In this document: positions 1 to 6,432 of the stretch, one piece after another
Layout: each line of letters opens with the position of its first letter
Numbering within the stretch: position 1 is the first letter of the stretch
From: SIG450 sp045658425
Lineage (GTDB): Bacteria; Bacillota; Clostridia; UMGS1840; HGM11507
Assembly: GCA_045658425.1 (NCBI GenBank)
Contig: JAZOVB010000110.1
Coordinates: 1-6,959 of the forward strand
Reading direction: 5' to 3'
Length of the DNA stretch: 6,959 nucleotides
Program-made: the position numbers and the translations under genes
Notes under the pieces: generated by a model
Told to the model about the DNA's origin: nothing
Databases searched by the model: none
What the model saw: only the letters and a program-made list of their open reading frames with translations

Positions 1-47
1 CACTCAGTCGCTTTAAGGTGAGAAGCGGAAACTTCTTCTTGTTACCC
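1..47 (-). promoter_or_regulatory. 5' leader of an unseen leftward transcript, with a small hairpin
   Basis: This stretch lies just downstream of the promoter at 52-80 and should be transcribed leftward as the start of an mRNA leader that runs out of the window. On the minus strand it contains AGAAG, a six-base loop and CTTCT, a five-base-pair stem at about 17-32 that can form in RNA, followed by a purine-poor CTCACC stretch. No start codon with a ribosome binding site is visible, so translation must begin beyond the edge. The layout recalls structured leaders of translation-related genes such as infC operons, but that is a weak resemblance from memory and not a sequence match. Confidence 0.4.
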
Positions 48-51
48 AAAT

Positions 52-80
52 ATAATATCATATATGTTTGTATTTGTCAA
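52..80 (-). promoter_or_regulatory. Extended -10 sigma-A promoter reading leftward
   Basis: On the minus strand, TTGACA (75-80) is separated by exactly 17 bases from TATTAT (52-57), and TG one base before the -10 makes it an extended -10 element. A start at the G cluster near 45-47 is expected. It begins about 20 bases after the stop codon of the aldo/keto reductase, so it belongs to the next gene to the left, outside the window. No convincing intrinsic terminator separates it from the reductase, so some read-through is possible. Confidence 0.8.
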
Positions 81-99
81 TATGTTTTTTAAAAATATT

Positions 100-1185
100 T
101 TAACTAATCTTATCTGTAATATCCCTTATTTTTATCTTTTGAGGACAAACGCCTTCACATACACCGCATTTTGTACAGTCACTTACCCCTGTTATATTTT
201 CAAGAGCAATTTTCTTAAACTCATTTTTGGAAATATGAGAAAGTTTGTATTCATTATATATCTTTATAAGCTCGGAAATATGAATCTTACCCGGACATAC
301 ATCCAGACAATAATTACAACCGGTACAGTTTATAAGATTACTTTTTCTTATAATATCCGCAACTTTAAAAAGTGCCTCTTTTTCTTCCCTTGACAATGGT
401 AAAGCTTTTTCCATAGTTTCAGTATTTTCTTCAACCATTTCAATACTGTTCATACCTGAAAGCACCATAAAAACATCAGGATGGTCCAAAGCAAATCTAA
501 GAGCATAGGATGCAGGGCTACCACCAAGGCTTCCAAAAATTTCTTCAGCTTCTTCAGGAATATTTATAAGAGAGCCTCCCTTTACAGGCTCCATAACAAT
601 AACCTTTTTACCATGTTTAACAGCAACATCATAACAAGCTCTACTCTGTACAGTAGGGTCAAAATAATCCAGATAATTTATCTGAAGCTGAACGAACTCA
701 ATAAGAGGCTCTTTTGATAAAATATCATCAAGCACTTCGGCAGAATCATGAAACGACATTCCTATATGCTTTATTTTGCCTTGTTTTTTAAAATCTTCTA
801 TAATACTAAAGCTGTTTAATTCCTTATGCTTTTTATAGGATGTTTTGGTAATACAGTGAAACAGATAATAATCAAAATATGAAACTCCGCAATTTTCAAG
901 TTGTTTCCTAAAAAGAGGGGCAATCTGCTCCTCTTTTTCAAAAAACCACTCAGAAAGCTTATCAGCAATAACAATATCCTCTCTCGGATATCTTTTTACG
1001 ATACATTCTCTTACGGCGATTTCACTCTGCCCGTCCATATATCCGTGAGCAGTGTCAAAATAATTAAAGCCTTTTTCAATAAAAATATCCACCATTTTAC
1101 AAAGACTGTCCTTATCAAACTTACCGTTACTTATAGGAAGTCTCATTATACCAAAGCCAAATTTGTTTTTGATTTTATTTTTCAT
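100..1185 (-). CDS. Aldo/keto reductase with C-terminal double [4Fe-4S] ferredoxin domain
   Basis: A 361-residue cytoplasmic oxidoreductase of the aldo/keto reductase family that carries a ferredoxin-like tail (the COG1453 type). The TIM-barrel domain spans about residues 8-270 and keeps the catalytic tetrad: Asp44 and Tyr49 in FDTAHGY, Lys76 in IADK and His110 in YLFHC. The tail has two C-x2-C-x2-C-x3-C motifs, Cys287/290/293/297 and Cys337/340/343/347, each followed by Pro, as expected for two [4Fe-4S] clusters. Length is normal for the group. The family reduces carbonyls, but this branch may exchange electrons through the clusters; the substrate cannot be told. The ATG overlaps the stop of the upstream broken dehydrogenase gene by 11 nt and has no clear Shine-Dalgarno at the usual distance, which suggests translational coupling. 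Transcription presumably comes from the promoter at 1816-1844. Confidence 0.93.
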   Translation of the reverse strand: MKNKIKNKFGFGIMRLPISNGKFDKDSLCKMVDIFIEKGFNYFDTAHGYMDGQSEIAVRECIVKRYPREDIVIADKLSEWFFEKEEQIAPLFRKQLENCGVSYFDYYLFHCITKTSYKKHKELNSFSIIEDFKKQGKIKHIGMSFHDSAEVLDDILSKEPLIEFVQLQINYLDYFDPTVQSRACYDVAVKHGKKVIVMEPVKGGSLINIPEEAEEIFGSLGGSPASYALRFALDHPDVFMVLSGMNSIEMVEENTETMEKALPLSREEKEALFKVADIIRKSNLINCTGCNYCLDVCPGKIHISELIKIYNEYKLSHISKNEFKKIALENITGVSDCTKCGVCEGVCPQKIKIRDITDKIS

Positions 1186-1784
1186 ACACTTTAACCGATT
1201 TTCTCACACAATCCTCAAGTTCAACTGACTGAATTGCGGTTGCAAGGTCACATATTATTTCATCGCTGTTTCTTATATGCTCAAAGAAGAGACTGTTTTC
1301 ATTATAAAAACCTGCGCCTTCAAAATACTCATCACTGTCCACTAATGACGCACCATCAATTTTTTCAATAAACTGTTTTTGTTTAAAATGAAAAAGTTCA
1401 CCCGGTTGGTCAAGACAGCCCTGAATAGGTAAATTTACAAAATAAGTATGGTTTATAGTATTTAAAGAAATCCTTTCAAATGGTGCACCGCCCATAGGAA
1501 CTAAATCTATATGAGCATGAATATTTTTTTCAAGCTTACAGTCAAGGTAAATGTTTTTTACATTCTGACCAATGTCAGGTCTTTCAATTTCCAGCATTTC
1601 ATCATAATCAGTATAATATTTTTTGAAATCCGAAATTTTCCTGATAGCTTTTCGCTGCCTCTTCATTAAGGTCACAGCAAGCTGCAAGGCAAACATCATC
1701 ATAATCTTCATAATACTTCTTAAAAGAAGGGTCATGGCCGCCTATTGACATATTACCGCAACCAATTGTAGAAATTTTAAACAC
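1175..1784 (-). pseudogene. Broken Gfo/Idh/MocA-family dehydrogenase (frameshift plus internal deletion)
   Basis: The true start is a GTG at 1782-1784, nine bases after a GGAGG ribosome binding site. It opens a typical Rossmann NAD(P)-binding segment (VFKISTIGCGNM, then GGH and ACCDLNEEAA). This frame runs into TGA at 1608-1610 after 58 codons. Removing one base at the A6 run (1619-1624, minus strand) joins it to the downstream frame, giving FGFQKYYTDYDEMLEIERPDI and then the C-terminal domain (GQNVKNIYL, AHIDLVPMGG, FYNENSLFFEHI) up to 1175. The rejoined product is only about 202 residues against roughly 300-340 for the family. The stretch after PDI, which should hold the rest of the nucleotide domain with its EKP motif, is missing, so an internal deletion near 1570 is likely. 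Starting instead at the ATG at 1735 would give a nonsense N-terminus. Sequencing error could explain the frameshift but not the missing segment. Confidence 0.8.
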
Positions 1785-1793
1785 TATAAAAAT

Positions 1794-1798
1794 CCTCC
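1794..1798 (-). promoter_or_regulatory. Ribosome binding site fixing the GTG start of the broken dehydrogenase
   Basis: GGAGG on the minus strand sits nine bases before the GTG at 1782-1784. It shows that the reading frame once began here rather than at the ATG at 1735, and so exposes the frameshift. It is still intact although the gene behind it is broken. Confidence 0.8.
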
Positions 1799-1815
1799 AA
1801 CTAATTTGCTATTTA

Positions 1816-1844
1816 AGTATAACTCTTTTTCATAATAATTTCAA
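1816..1844 (-). promoter_or_regulatory. Sigma-A promoter of the dehydrogenase-remnant/aldo-keto reductase unit
   Basis: On the minus strand TTGAAA (1839-1844), a 17-base spacer and TATACT (1816-1821) form a good housekeeping promoter. It lies directly downstream of the terminator of the transporter operon and about 30 bases before the GTG start of the dehydrogenase remnant. It is likely the promoter for the aldo/keto reductase as well, since no other promoter is evident between the two genes. Confidence 0.7.
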
Positions 1845-1855
1845 GCATATAATAG

Positions 1856-1881
1856 AAAAAGATGATATTCATCACCTTTTT
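1856..1881 (-). terminator. Intrinsic terminator of the amino-acid ABC transporter operon
   Basis: Just after the stop codon of the ATPase gene, the minus strand has an 11-base-pair stem (arms 1871-1881 and 1856-1866, with one G-U pair) closed by a GAAT loop. The descending arm ends in five T and continues as CTATTATAT. The A and T runs flanking the stem are nearly symmetric, so it might also work from the other side, but no gene points that way. Confidence 0.75.
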
Positions 1882-1889
1882 ACATATTT

Positions 1890-2636
1890 TTATAATACTT
1901 TATTAAGAAAATCTATTGTTCTCGGATTCTTAGGATTTGAGAAAATCTCATCAGGTGTCCCCTCTTCCACAATAACACCTTCATCCATAAACAACACTCT
2001 GTCGGCAACCTCTCTTGCAAACCCCATTTCGTGGGTTACAACCACCATAGTCATACCATCTCGGGCAAGTTTTTTCATTACAGCTAAAACCTCACCAACC
2101 ATTTCCGGATCAAGTGCGCTTGGAGGCTCATCAAAAAGCATAATATCCGGAGACATTGCAAGAGCTCTTGCAATTGCAACTCTCTGCTTCTGACCGCCCG
2201 AAAGCTGTGAAGGATAGCTTTCCGCCTTATCGGAAAGACCAACTGTTTCAAGAAGCTTCATTGCCCTTTTCTCCGCTTCCTCCTTAGATGCTTTTTTCAG
2301 ATCAACGGGTGCCAACATAAGATTTTTTAAAACATTCATATTAGCGAAAAGATTAAAGTGCTGGAATACCATACCGATATTTTCGCGAACCTTATTGATA
2401 TTTATTTTTTTATCGTTAATATGATATCCATCGGCATATATATCACCCGAAGTAACATTTTCAAGACGGTTTATGCAACGAAGGAAAGTTGACTTTCCAG
2501 ACCCCGAAGGTCCGATAACACAAACCACTTCACCCTCATATATATTGGTTGTAATTCCCCTTAAAACCTCAAGGTGTCCGAATTTTTTCGCAAGATTTTC
2601 TACCTGAATTTTTATTTTTTCTTTATTTACGGCCAC
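1890..2636 (-). CDS. glnQ: Polar amino-acid (glutamine-type) ABC transporter ATP-binding protein
   Basis: A 248-residue ATPase that powers the importer from the cytoplasmic face. All signature elements are present: Walker A GPSGSGKST (42-50), Q-loop Gln92 in VFQHFNLF, ABC signature LSGGQ (145-149), Walker B IMLFDE (165-170), D-loop SALD (173-176) and H-loop His202. FQHFNLF, DPEMVGEVL and THEMGFAREVADRV are typical of the GlnQ/HisP/ArtP class. One oddity is Pro172 where the family nearly always has Thr (DEPTSALDP; here DEPPSALDP). The start is GTG, eight bases after AAAGGAG, and it overlaps the end of the permease gene by 14 nt, so the two are probably coupled. Last gene of the operon, followed at once by a terminator. 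Glutamine specificity is inferred from the operon; the symbol marks the family. Confidence 0.93.
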   Translation of the reverse strand: MAVNKEKIKIQVENLAKKFGHLEVLRGITTNIYEGEVVCVIGPSGSGKSTFLRCINRLENVTSGDIYADGYHINDKKININKVRENIGMVFQHFNLFANMNVLKNLMLAPVDLKKASKEEAEKRAMKLLETVGLSDKAESYPSQLSGGQKQRVAIARALAMSPDIMLFDEPPSALDPEMVGEVLAVMKKLARDGMTMVVVTHEMGFAREVADRVLFMDEGVIVEEGTPDEIFSNPKNPRTIDFLNKVL

Positions 2637-3294
2637 GATTCAGACTCCTTTCAAGTGCATTTGCAACCTGTTGAAGAATAAGAATTACAACAAGATACAT
2701 CACGGCAACAATTGCCCATATTTCAAATGATTTAAAAGTAATGGCTATAACATTCTGAGCCTTATTAACAAGTTCCGGAAAACCGATAACCGATAAAATA
2801 GAAGTATCTTTTAAGGTTATAATAAACTGATTCACAATACTTGGAATCATATTTTTTATTGCCTGAGGCAGTACTACTCTGAACATTGAACGCCAATAGG
2901 ACAAACCAAGACTTCTTGCCGCCTCCATCTGCCCCGGGTCAATAGACTGGATACCTGCACGGATAATTTCCGACATATAGGCACCACAGTTCAATGCAAG
3001 ACAAATGGTCCCCGCCTGCAAAGAGGTAAGAACAAATTTGGCGCCGAAAAAGCTTCTTATACCGTAGGGTACTCCGTAAAATACAAAAAAAGCAAGAACT
3101 ATCATCGGCACACCGCGAATTACATTTACATATATTGCAGAGATTGTTCTGGAAACCTTATTGTCAACAACACTTGACAAACCGAAAACAACACCAAGTA
3201 TACAACCGAAAAACAATCCGCATAATGCTAACAGCAAAGTCTGCCCCATAGCTGTTACAAGCAGTTGTCCATAAGTGCTTAAAAGCTGATTCAT
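2623..3294 (-). CDS. glnP: Polar amino-acid (glutamine-type) ABC transporter permease
   Basis: A 223-residue inner-membrane permease of the HisM/GlnP type. Hydrophobic segments fall at about 13-40, 51-75, 90-112, 150-175 and 190-212. The cytoplasmic EAA loop that docks on the ATPase is clear (EAARSLGLSYWRSMFRVVLP, about 124-143), preceded by the family-typical ALNCGAYMSEIIRAGIQSI. Further family marks are NVIRGVPMIV, QFIITLKDTSIL and GFPEL. With only one permease gene in the operon, the channel is expected to be a homodimer. The ATG is preceded by AGAAGGAG at a suitable distance. A hairpin separates it from the binding-protein gene, and its 3' end overlaps the ATPase gene. Confidence 0.93.
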   Translation of the reverse strand: MNQLLSTYGQLLVTAMGQTLLLALCGLFFGCILGVVFGLSSVVDNKVSRTISAIYVNVIRGVPMIVLAFFVFYGVPYGIRSFFGAKFVLTSLQAGTICLALNCGAYMSEIIRAGIQSIDPGQMEAARSLGLSYWRSMFRVVLPQAIKNMIPSIVNQFIITLKDTSILSVIGFPELVNKAQNVIAITFKSFEIWAIVAVMYLVVILILQQVANALERSLNRGRK

Positions 3295-3317
3295 TAATAT
3301 AAACTCCTTCTGACATC

Positions 3318-3352
3318 ATTAAAGGGCACCGATAACTCAATGCCCTTTTAAT
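3318..3352 (-). promoter_or_regulatory. Intercistronic hairpin between binding protein and permease
   Basis: In the 70-base gap, AAAGGGCA and TGCCCTTT form a perfect eight-base-pair stem (arms 3341-3348 and 3321-3328) around a 12-base loop. Three more pairs (AAT/ATT) follow beyond a one-base bulge. On the transcribed strand the descending arm is followed by AATGATG, not a T tract, so it is not a normal terminator. A stem here, between the first and second genes of an ABC importer, fits a partial terminator or 3'-end mRNA stabiliser that keeps the binding protein in excess over the membrane parts. Confidence 0.65.
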
Positions 3353-3364
3353 CTTCAGTTTTTA

Positions 3365-4114
3365 TTAACCAAGATATTTTGCAATTATTTCTGCATATTT
3401 ACCGTTTTCACGAATATTCTTAAGACCGGCATTGAATTTATCAATAAGCTCCTGTTTTGCAGAATCAAAGATTGCAAATCCGTACTGAGCAGGTTCATTT
3501 TCTGTTCCTTCAACAAACTTCATAGCAAGCTCGCCTGTTTTAATGTTATACTTAAGAATCGGTGTATCATCCATACAAGCATCAACCTGACCGCCTGTTA
3601 CAGCCTGGTACATATCAGGTGATGTTGAGAATGTTACAACTTCAAAACCGTATTTATCTTTTATGCTTTCTGCATACTGGTTACTCATTGTACCATTTTT
3701 AACAGCAACTTTTTTACCTTTCATATCAGCAAAACCTGTGATAGAAGAATCCTTGGCAACAGCCATCCCCTGTGTTGCATCATAGTATCCATCAGAGAAA
3801 GTCCAACCGTTATTCTTTCTTTCCTCTGTAATGGAAGCACCTGCAATCATACCATCAGCCTGACCAGCCTGACAAGCAGCGATAGCAGCATCCCAACCGA
3901 TATACTGAAGTTCGTATGTAAAATTCTGATCTTCTGCAATAGCGGCTAAGATATCCATATCTATACCAACAATATTGCCTTCAGCGTCCTGAAATTCAAA
4001 AGGACTGAATCCTTTATCGGTTGCAATAACAAAGTCAACATCTTCTGTTGTGGTACAAGCAGCAAAGGATAAACACATAACAACTGCAAGTACAATTAGT
4101 AATAATTTTTTCAT
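3365..4114 (-). CDS. glnH: Polar amino-acid (glutamine-type) ABC transporter substrate-binding lipoprotein
   Basis: A 249-residue extracellular lipoprotein that captures the amino acid. The start chosen is the ATG at 4112-4114: it has AGGAGG nine bases upstream and opens a proper signal peptide (MKK, then a hydrophobic run) ending in FAAC with lipid-anchor Cys20. An in-frame ATG 17 codons upstream would spoil the signal peptide and lies at the predicted transcription start. The mature protein is a type II periplasmic-binding fold of the SBP_bac_3 family: ATDKGFSPFEF (31-41), GIDMDILAAIA (50-60), Arg99 in ITEERK for the substrate carboxylate, FSDGYY (106-111), VKNGT (138-142) and DDTP (182-185). 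These blocks resemble E. coli GlnH best, although GlnH has His where Asp182 stands, so a related polar amino acid is possible. First gene of the importer operon, with its own promoter. Confidence 0.93.
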   Translation of the reverse strand: MKKLLLIVLAVVMCLSFAACTTTEDVDFVIATDKGFSPFEFQDAEGNIVGIDMDILAAIAEDQNFTYELQYIGWDAAIAACQAGQADGMIAGASITEERKNNGWTFSDGYYDATQGMAVAKDSSITGFADMKGKKVAVKNGTMSNQYAESIKDKYGFEVVTFSTSPDMYQAVTGGQVDACMDDTPILKYNIKTGELAMKFVEGTENEPAQYGFAIFDSAKQELIDKFNAGLKNIRENGKYAEIIAKYLG

Positions 4115-4123
4115 AGTAATTAA

Positions 4124-4129
4124 CCTCCT
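4124..4129 (-). promoter_or_regulatory. Ribosome binding site fixing the start of the binding lipoprotein
   Basis: A perfect AGGAGG on the minus strand lies nine bases before the ATG at 4112-4114. It decides against the longer reading frame that begins at 4165. Confidence 0.88.
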
Positions 4130-4169
4130 GTTTTTAAATCGTATCTTTTTACAATAAAAAATCAAATTT

Positions 4170-4198
4170 ATTATACTATATTACATAACAAAAGTCAA
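4170..4198 (-). promoter_or_regulatory. Sigma-A promoter of the amino-acid transporter operon
   Basis: On the minus strand TTGACT (4193-4198), a 17-base spacer and a perfect TATAAT (4170-4175) make a strong housekeeping promoter. Transcription should start near 4163, leaving a leader of only about 49 bases, too short for a riboswitch of known type. Three A tracts of 7, 5 and 7 bases at 4221-4244 lie upstream and may bend the DNA. I see no recognisable CodY or ArgR operator. Confidence 0.85.
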
Positions 4199-4253
4199 TA
4201 CTTTAAAACGAAAGAGGTTATTTTTTTAGTTTTTCGATTTTTTTAATTTATAA

Positions 4254-4847
4254 TTATGTATAAATATTAAGAGTTGAAATTAAATCTGACAGTGATTTTA
4301 TTTTCTCATTAAAATCCTTTGCGGGTTTTATTATGTTAAAAGAAGAATGTTCTCTCCATACCTCCATAAGAATATCGTCAAGTCTGATTGCCTGTTCTTT
4401 ATCTTCGGTACGGGCATTATTATTGCTTAAAGTATAACCATCCCCTTTTGCTGCGGTTTCAAGATGAATAATGCTGTCATATCTTTCCATAATTTCAGGA
4501 ACGGTAATACCGAGTATACGAAAAGCCTCAGCAAAATCTTCATCAGTCATATAGGCTTTATTATCCATCATTCCCCTGTCGCATATAATAATGGTTTTAT
4601 CTGTATTTCCGATTTTTTTTGCAGCTTCTTCAAAGATTTCCTCTTTATAAAGCTGAAGCTTCATCTGACACAGCTGATAATCAAGACTTTTCATTCCCCA
4701 TGGGGTTACACCGCCAAGTATAAGTTCAGAGGCAGTTTCAGGAATACACAAAACCTGATACCCTTTATCCGTTAATTCTTTTTTAATAAATTCAATCGCT
4801 GTGGTTTTTCCACCGCAGGGACCACCTGTTATAACTATTTTCTTCAT
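4254..4847 (-). CDS. Small P-loop kinase/NTPase, AAA_28 (NadR kinase-like) family
   Basis: A 197-residue cytoplasmic P-loop protein of normal length for a stand-alone AAA_28 domain. Walker A is GGPCGGKTT (8-16, Lys14). A Walker B-like strand IIICDRG ends in Asp90-Arg91, as in nucleoside-kinase-type enzymes. ARTEDKEQAIRLD (145-157) looks like a lid helix with Arg146 poised over the phosphates. The closest well-known relative is the ribosylnicotinamide kinase domain of NadR, and similar domains also occur next to CYTH/triphosphate tunnel domains. The phosphate acceptor here is unknown, and no CYTH domain is fused. Its ATG overlaps the stop of the PHP gene by 4 nt (ATGA), with AAGGTGAG as ribosome binding site, so the two are translationally coupled. 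Last gene of its unit. Confidence 0.82.
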   Translation of the reverse strand: MKKIVITGGPCGGKTTAIEFIKKELTDKGYQVLCIPETASELILGGVTPWGMKSLDYQLCQMKLQLYKEEIFEEAAKKIGNTDKTIIICDRGMMDNKAYMTDEDFAEAFRILGITVPEIMERYDSIIHLETAAKGDGYTLSNNNARTEDKEQAIRLDDILMEVWREHSSFNIIKPAKDFNEKIKSLSDLISTLNIYT

Positions 4848-5644
4848 AAGCTCACCTTAACAAATTCATTATTATAGAATATATATCTTTCCTTAAAACC
4901 TATATTTCTAAGCATATAAGTTATTTCATTAAAATAAAAATCAATTGTATCGGCACTGTGGCAATCTGAAGACAATATAATCTTACCGTTATTCTTACAT
5001 AAAATATGCAGAAGATTTTCATAAGGATACGCACTTGTCCTGTACCCTCTTGAAATAGCACCTGTATTCACCTCAAAAATACATTCACAAGGAATAACTT
5101 CCTCAAGATATTTTTCCGCCATTTTGTGATATTCAGGATTATTAAAATAGCATCCCAAACCCGTTTCTTCATACTTTGTTATAAGATCAAAATGTCCAAT
5201 GATATCAGGTTTTCTTTTCTTAATATAACTTACAAAAAGCTCATAATAGTTTTGGGCAAGTTTTATTGGGTCATTATCAAAAATCTTAAGGTTTATAAGA
5301 AAATTTTCCTTTTTAGAATCAACTGCGTAAAATTTTCCTTCTTTTTTCACATAATGATTAGAGCCTAATATATAGTCAAAATTCCCTCTGTTTAAAATTG
5401 AGGTTGCATCCTCCTCAACACCGGCATAAATCTGAATTTTATCCTTATATTTTTGCTTCAGAGCATTTATAGTGGCTATATACTTGTCCATATCCTTCAT
5501 ACAGTAAGACAAATCATGTTCGGTATAACCGTGTCCCGAAAATCCTAATACACTGAATCCTTTGGAAATGGCAGATAAAACCATTTCCTCCGGAGTATTT
5601 TTACCATCACATAAATTTGTATGTGTATGTAAATTAACCAACAT
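4844..5644 (-). CDS. PHP-domain phosphoesterase, histidinol-phosphatase (HisK/HisJ) type
   Basis: A 266-residue cytoplasmic metal-dependent phosphatase of the PHP superfamily. Metal ligands expected for the fold are visible: His6 and His8 in LHTHTN, Asp13, His38 in SGHG, Glu77 in GVEED, His97 in NHYV, His151 in GHFDL, and Asp227 with His229 in SSDCHS. EVNTGAISRGYR (191-202) and DIIGHFDL are marks of the branch containing histidinol-phosphate phosphatase (histidine biosynthesis, last phosphate removal). No other his gene is near, so the substrate may differ, and I give no symbol. The ATG follows AAAGGAAG. The gene starts 24 bases after the esterase and overlaps the downstream P-loop gene by 4 nt. 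Confidence 0.88.
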   Translation of the reverse strand: MLVNLHTHTNLCDGKNTPEEMVLSAISKGFSVLGFSGHGYTEHDLSYCMKDMDKYIATINALKQKYKDKIQIYAGVEEDATSILNRGNFDYILGSNHYVKKEGKFYAVDSKKENFLINLKIFDNDPIKLAQNYYELFVSYIKKRKPDIIGHFDLITKYEETGLGCYFNNPEYHKMAEKYLEEVIPCECIFEVNTGAISRGYRTSAYPYENLLHILCKNNGKIILSSDCHSADTIDFYFNEITYMLRNIGFKERYIFYNNEFVKVSL

Positions 5645-5668
5645 AGTTATCTTCCTTTGTTCATCATA

Positions 5669-6430
5669 TTATTCAAACATCCAGGACAGAACATATTGAA
5701 TATACTCATCCCAGAAGTTCCAGTTATGTGCCCCTTGGGATTCTCTGTATGTAAATTCATAGCCTATACTTTCAAGATGCTTTCTGAACTTCTGATTATA
5801 TTCATATAAAAAGTCTTCAGTACCTACACCGAGAAAAATTTCCGGTTTTTCCGAATTTTTATTGCATTTTTCCGATAAATAAAATAAATCATCTTCATCC
5901 GGGATATTAACATCCTCACCGAAAATCGGAACATAGGTATCGTGAAATCTTTCCGCTGTTCCTTTTATATCGGCAACCGAGGATAACCCCGCAACCTTAG
6001 CATATTTTGAGGGATTTCTGAGTGCCATTTTAAGAGCACCGTAACCGCCCATGGAAAGCCCTGCAATAAAGGTATCCTCCTTTTTATCCGATACATGGAA
6101 AAATTCACTTATAAGATGCGGTAATTCCTCGGATATAAAGCTATAATATTTCATACCGTATTTCATATCGGTATAAAAACTTCGGTCTCCGCAAGGCATA
6201 ACAACACAAATACCGTACTTCTGTGCATATCTTTCAATGGAGGTACGTCTTAACCATATTGTTTCATCATCCGAAAGTCCGTGCAACAGATAAAGGCATT
6301 TAAAGCCTTTATCCTCTTTATTTTCTTCTACACCTATCTGCCCCGAAGTATTCTTCTGAGGTATTATCACATTAACCTTTGTCTGCATACCGAGACAAAT
6401 GCTGTAAATATTCATAGTAAATAAAGCCAT
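5669..6430 (-). CDS. Alpha/beta-hydrolase esterase (EstA / esterase D type)
   Basis: A 253-residue serine hydrolase of the esterase D family (PF00756), close to tributyrin esterase EstA and to S-formylglutathione hydrolase-like proteins of Gram-positive bacteria. The catalytic triad is readable: Ser126 in the nucleophile elbow GLSMGG, Asp206 in GTEDFLY and His235 in GAHNWNFW. LLHGLSDDETIWLRRTSIERYA (48-69) supplies the oxyanion-hole region. No signal peptide, so it acts in the cytoplasm, probably on short-chain acyl or acetyl esters; the natural substrate is unknown. The ATG lies two bases after the stop of the LOG gene, and its ribosome binding site (AAAGGATGG) is inside that gene's last codons. 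Confidence 0.9.
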   Translation of the reverse strand: MALFTMNIYSICLGMQTKVNVIIPQKNTSGQIGVEENKEDKGFKCLYLLHGLSDDETIWLRRTSIERYAQKYGICVVMPCGDRSFYTDMKYGMKYYSFISEELPHLISEFFHVSDKKEDTFIAGLSMGGYGALKMALRNPSKYAKVAGLSSVADIKGTAERFHDTYVPIFGEDVNIPDEDDLFYLSEKCNKNSEKPEIFLGVGTEDFLYEYNQKFRKHLESIGYEFTYRESQGAHNWNFWDEYIQYVLSWMFE

Positions 6431-6432
6431 TT

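Noticed and set aside
64..393. Open frame of 109 codons on the plus strand at the left edge
   Set aside because: It lies opposite the ferredoxin tail of the aldo/keto reductase, has low-complexity Phe/Tyr/Asn-rich composition, and no ribosome binding site. The other plus-strand frames in the window are likewise antisense shadows of real genes.
1619..1624. Programmed frameshifting in the dehydrogenase gene
   Set aside because: A6 is short for transcriptional slippage, there is no clear stimulatory structure, and the rejoined protein still lacks a central part of the fold.
4115..4163. Riboswitch or T-box in the transporter leader
   Set aside because: The leader is only about 49 bases and AT-only in its sole palindrome; there is no room for a known riboswitch or a T-box.
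4115..4165. Longer N-terminus of the binding lipoprotein from the ATG at 4165
   Set aside because: It would place 17 polar residues before the signal peptide, has no ribosome binding site, and starts at about the predicted transcription start. The AGGAGG at 4124-4129 supports the later ATG.
4200..4253. Possible terminator after the P-loop NTPase gene
   Set aside because: Only a weak five-pair CGAAA/TTTCG stem with a long loop and no following T tract on the transcribed strand can be drawn. Read-through into the transporter operon is therefore possible.
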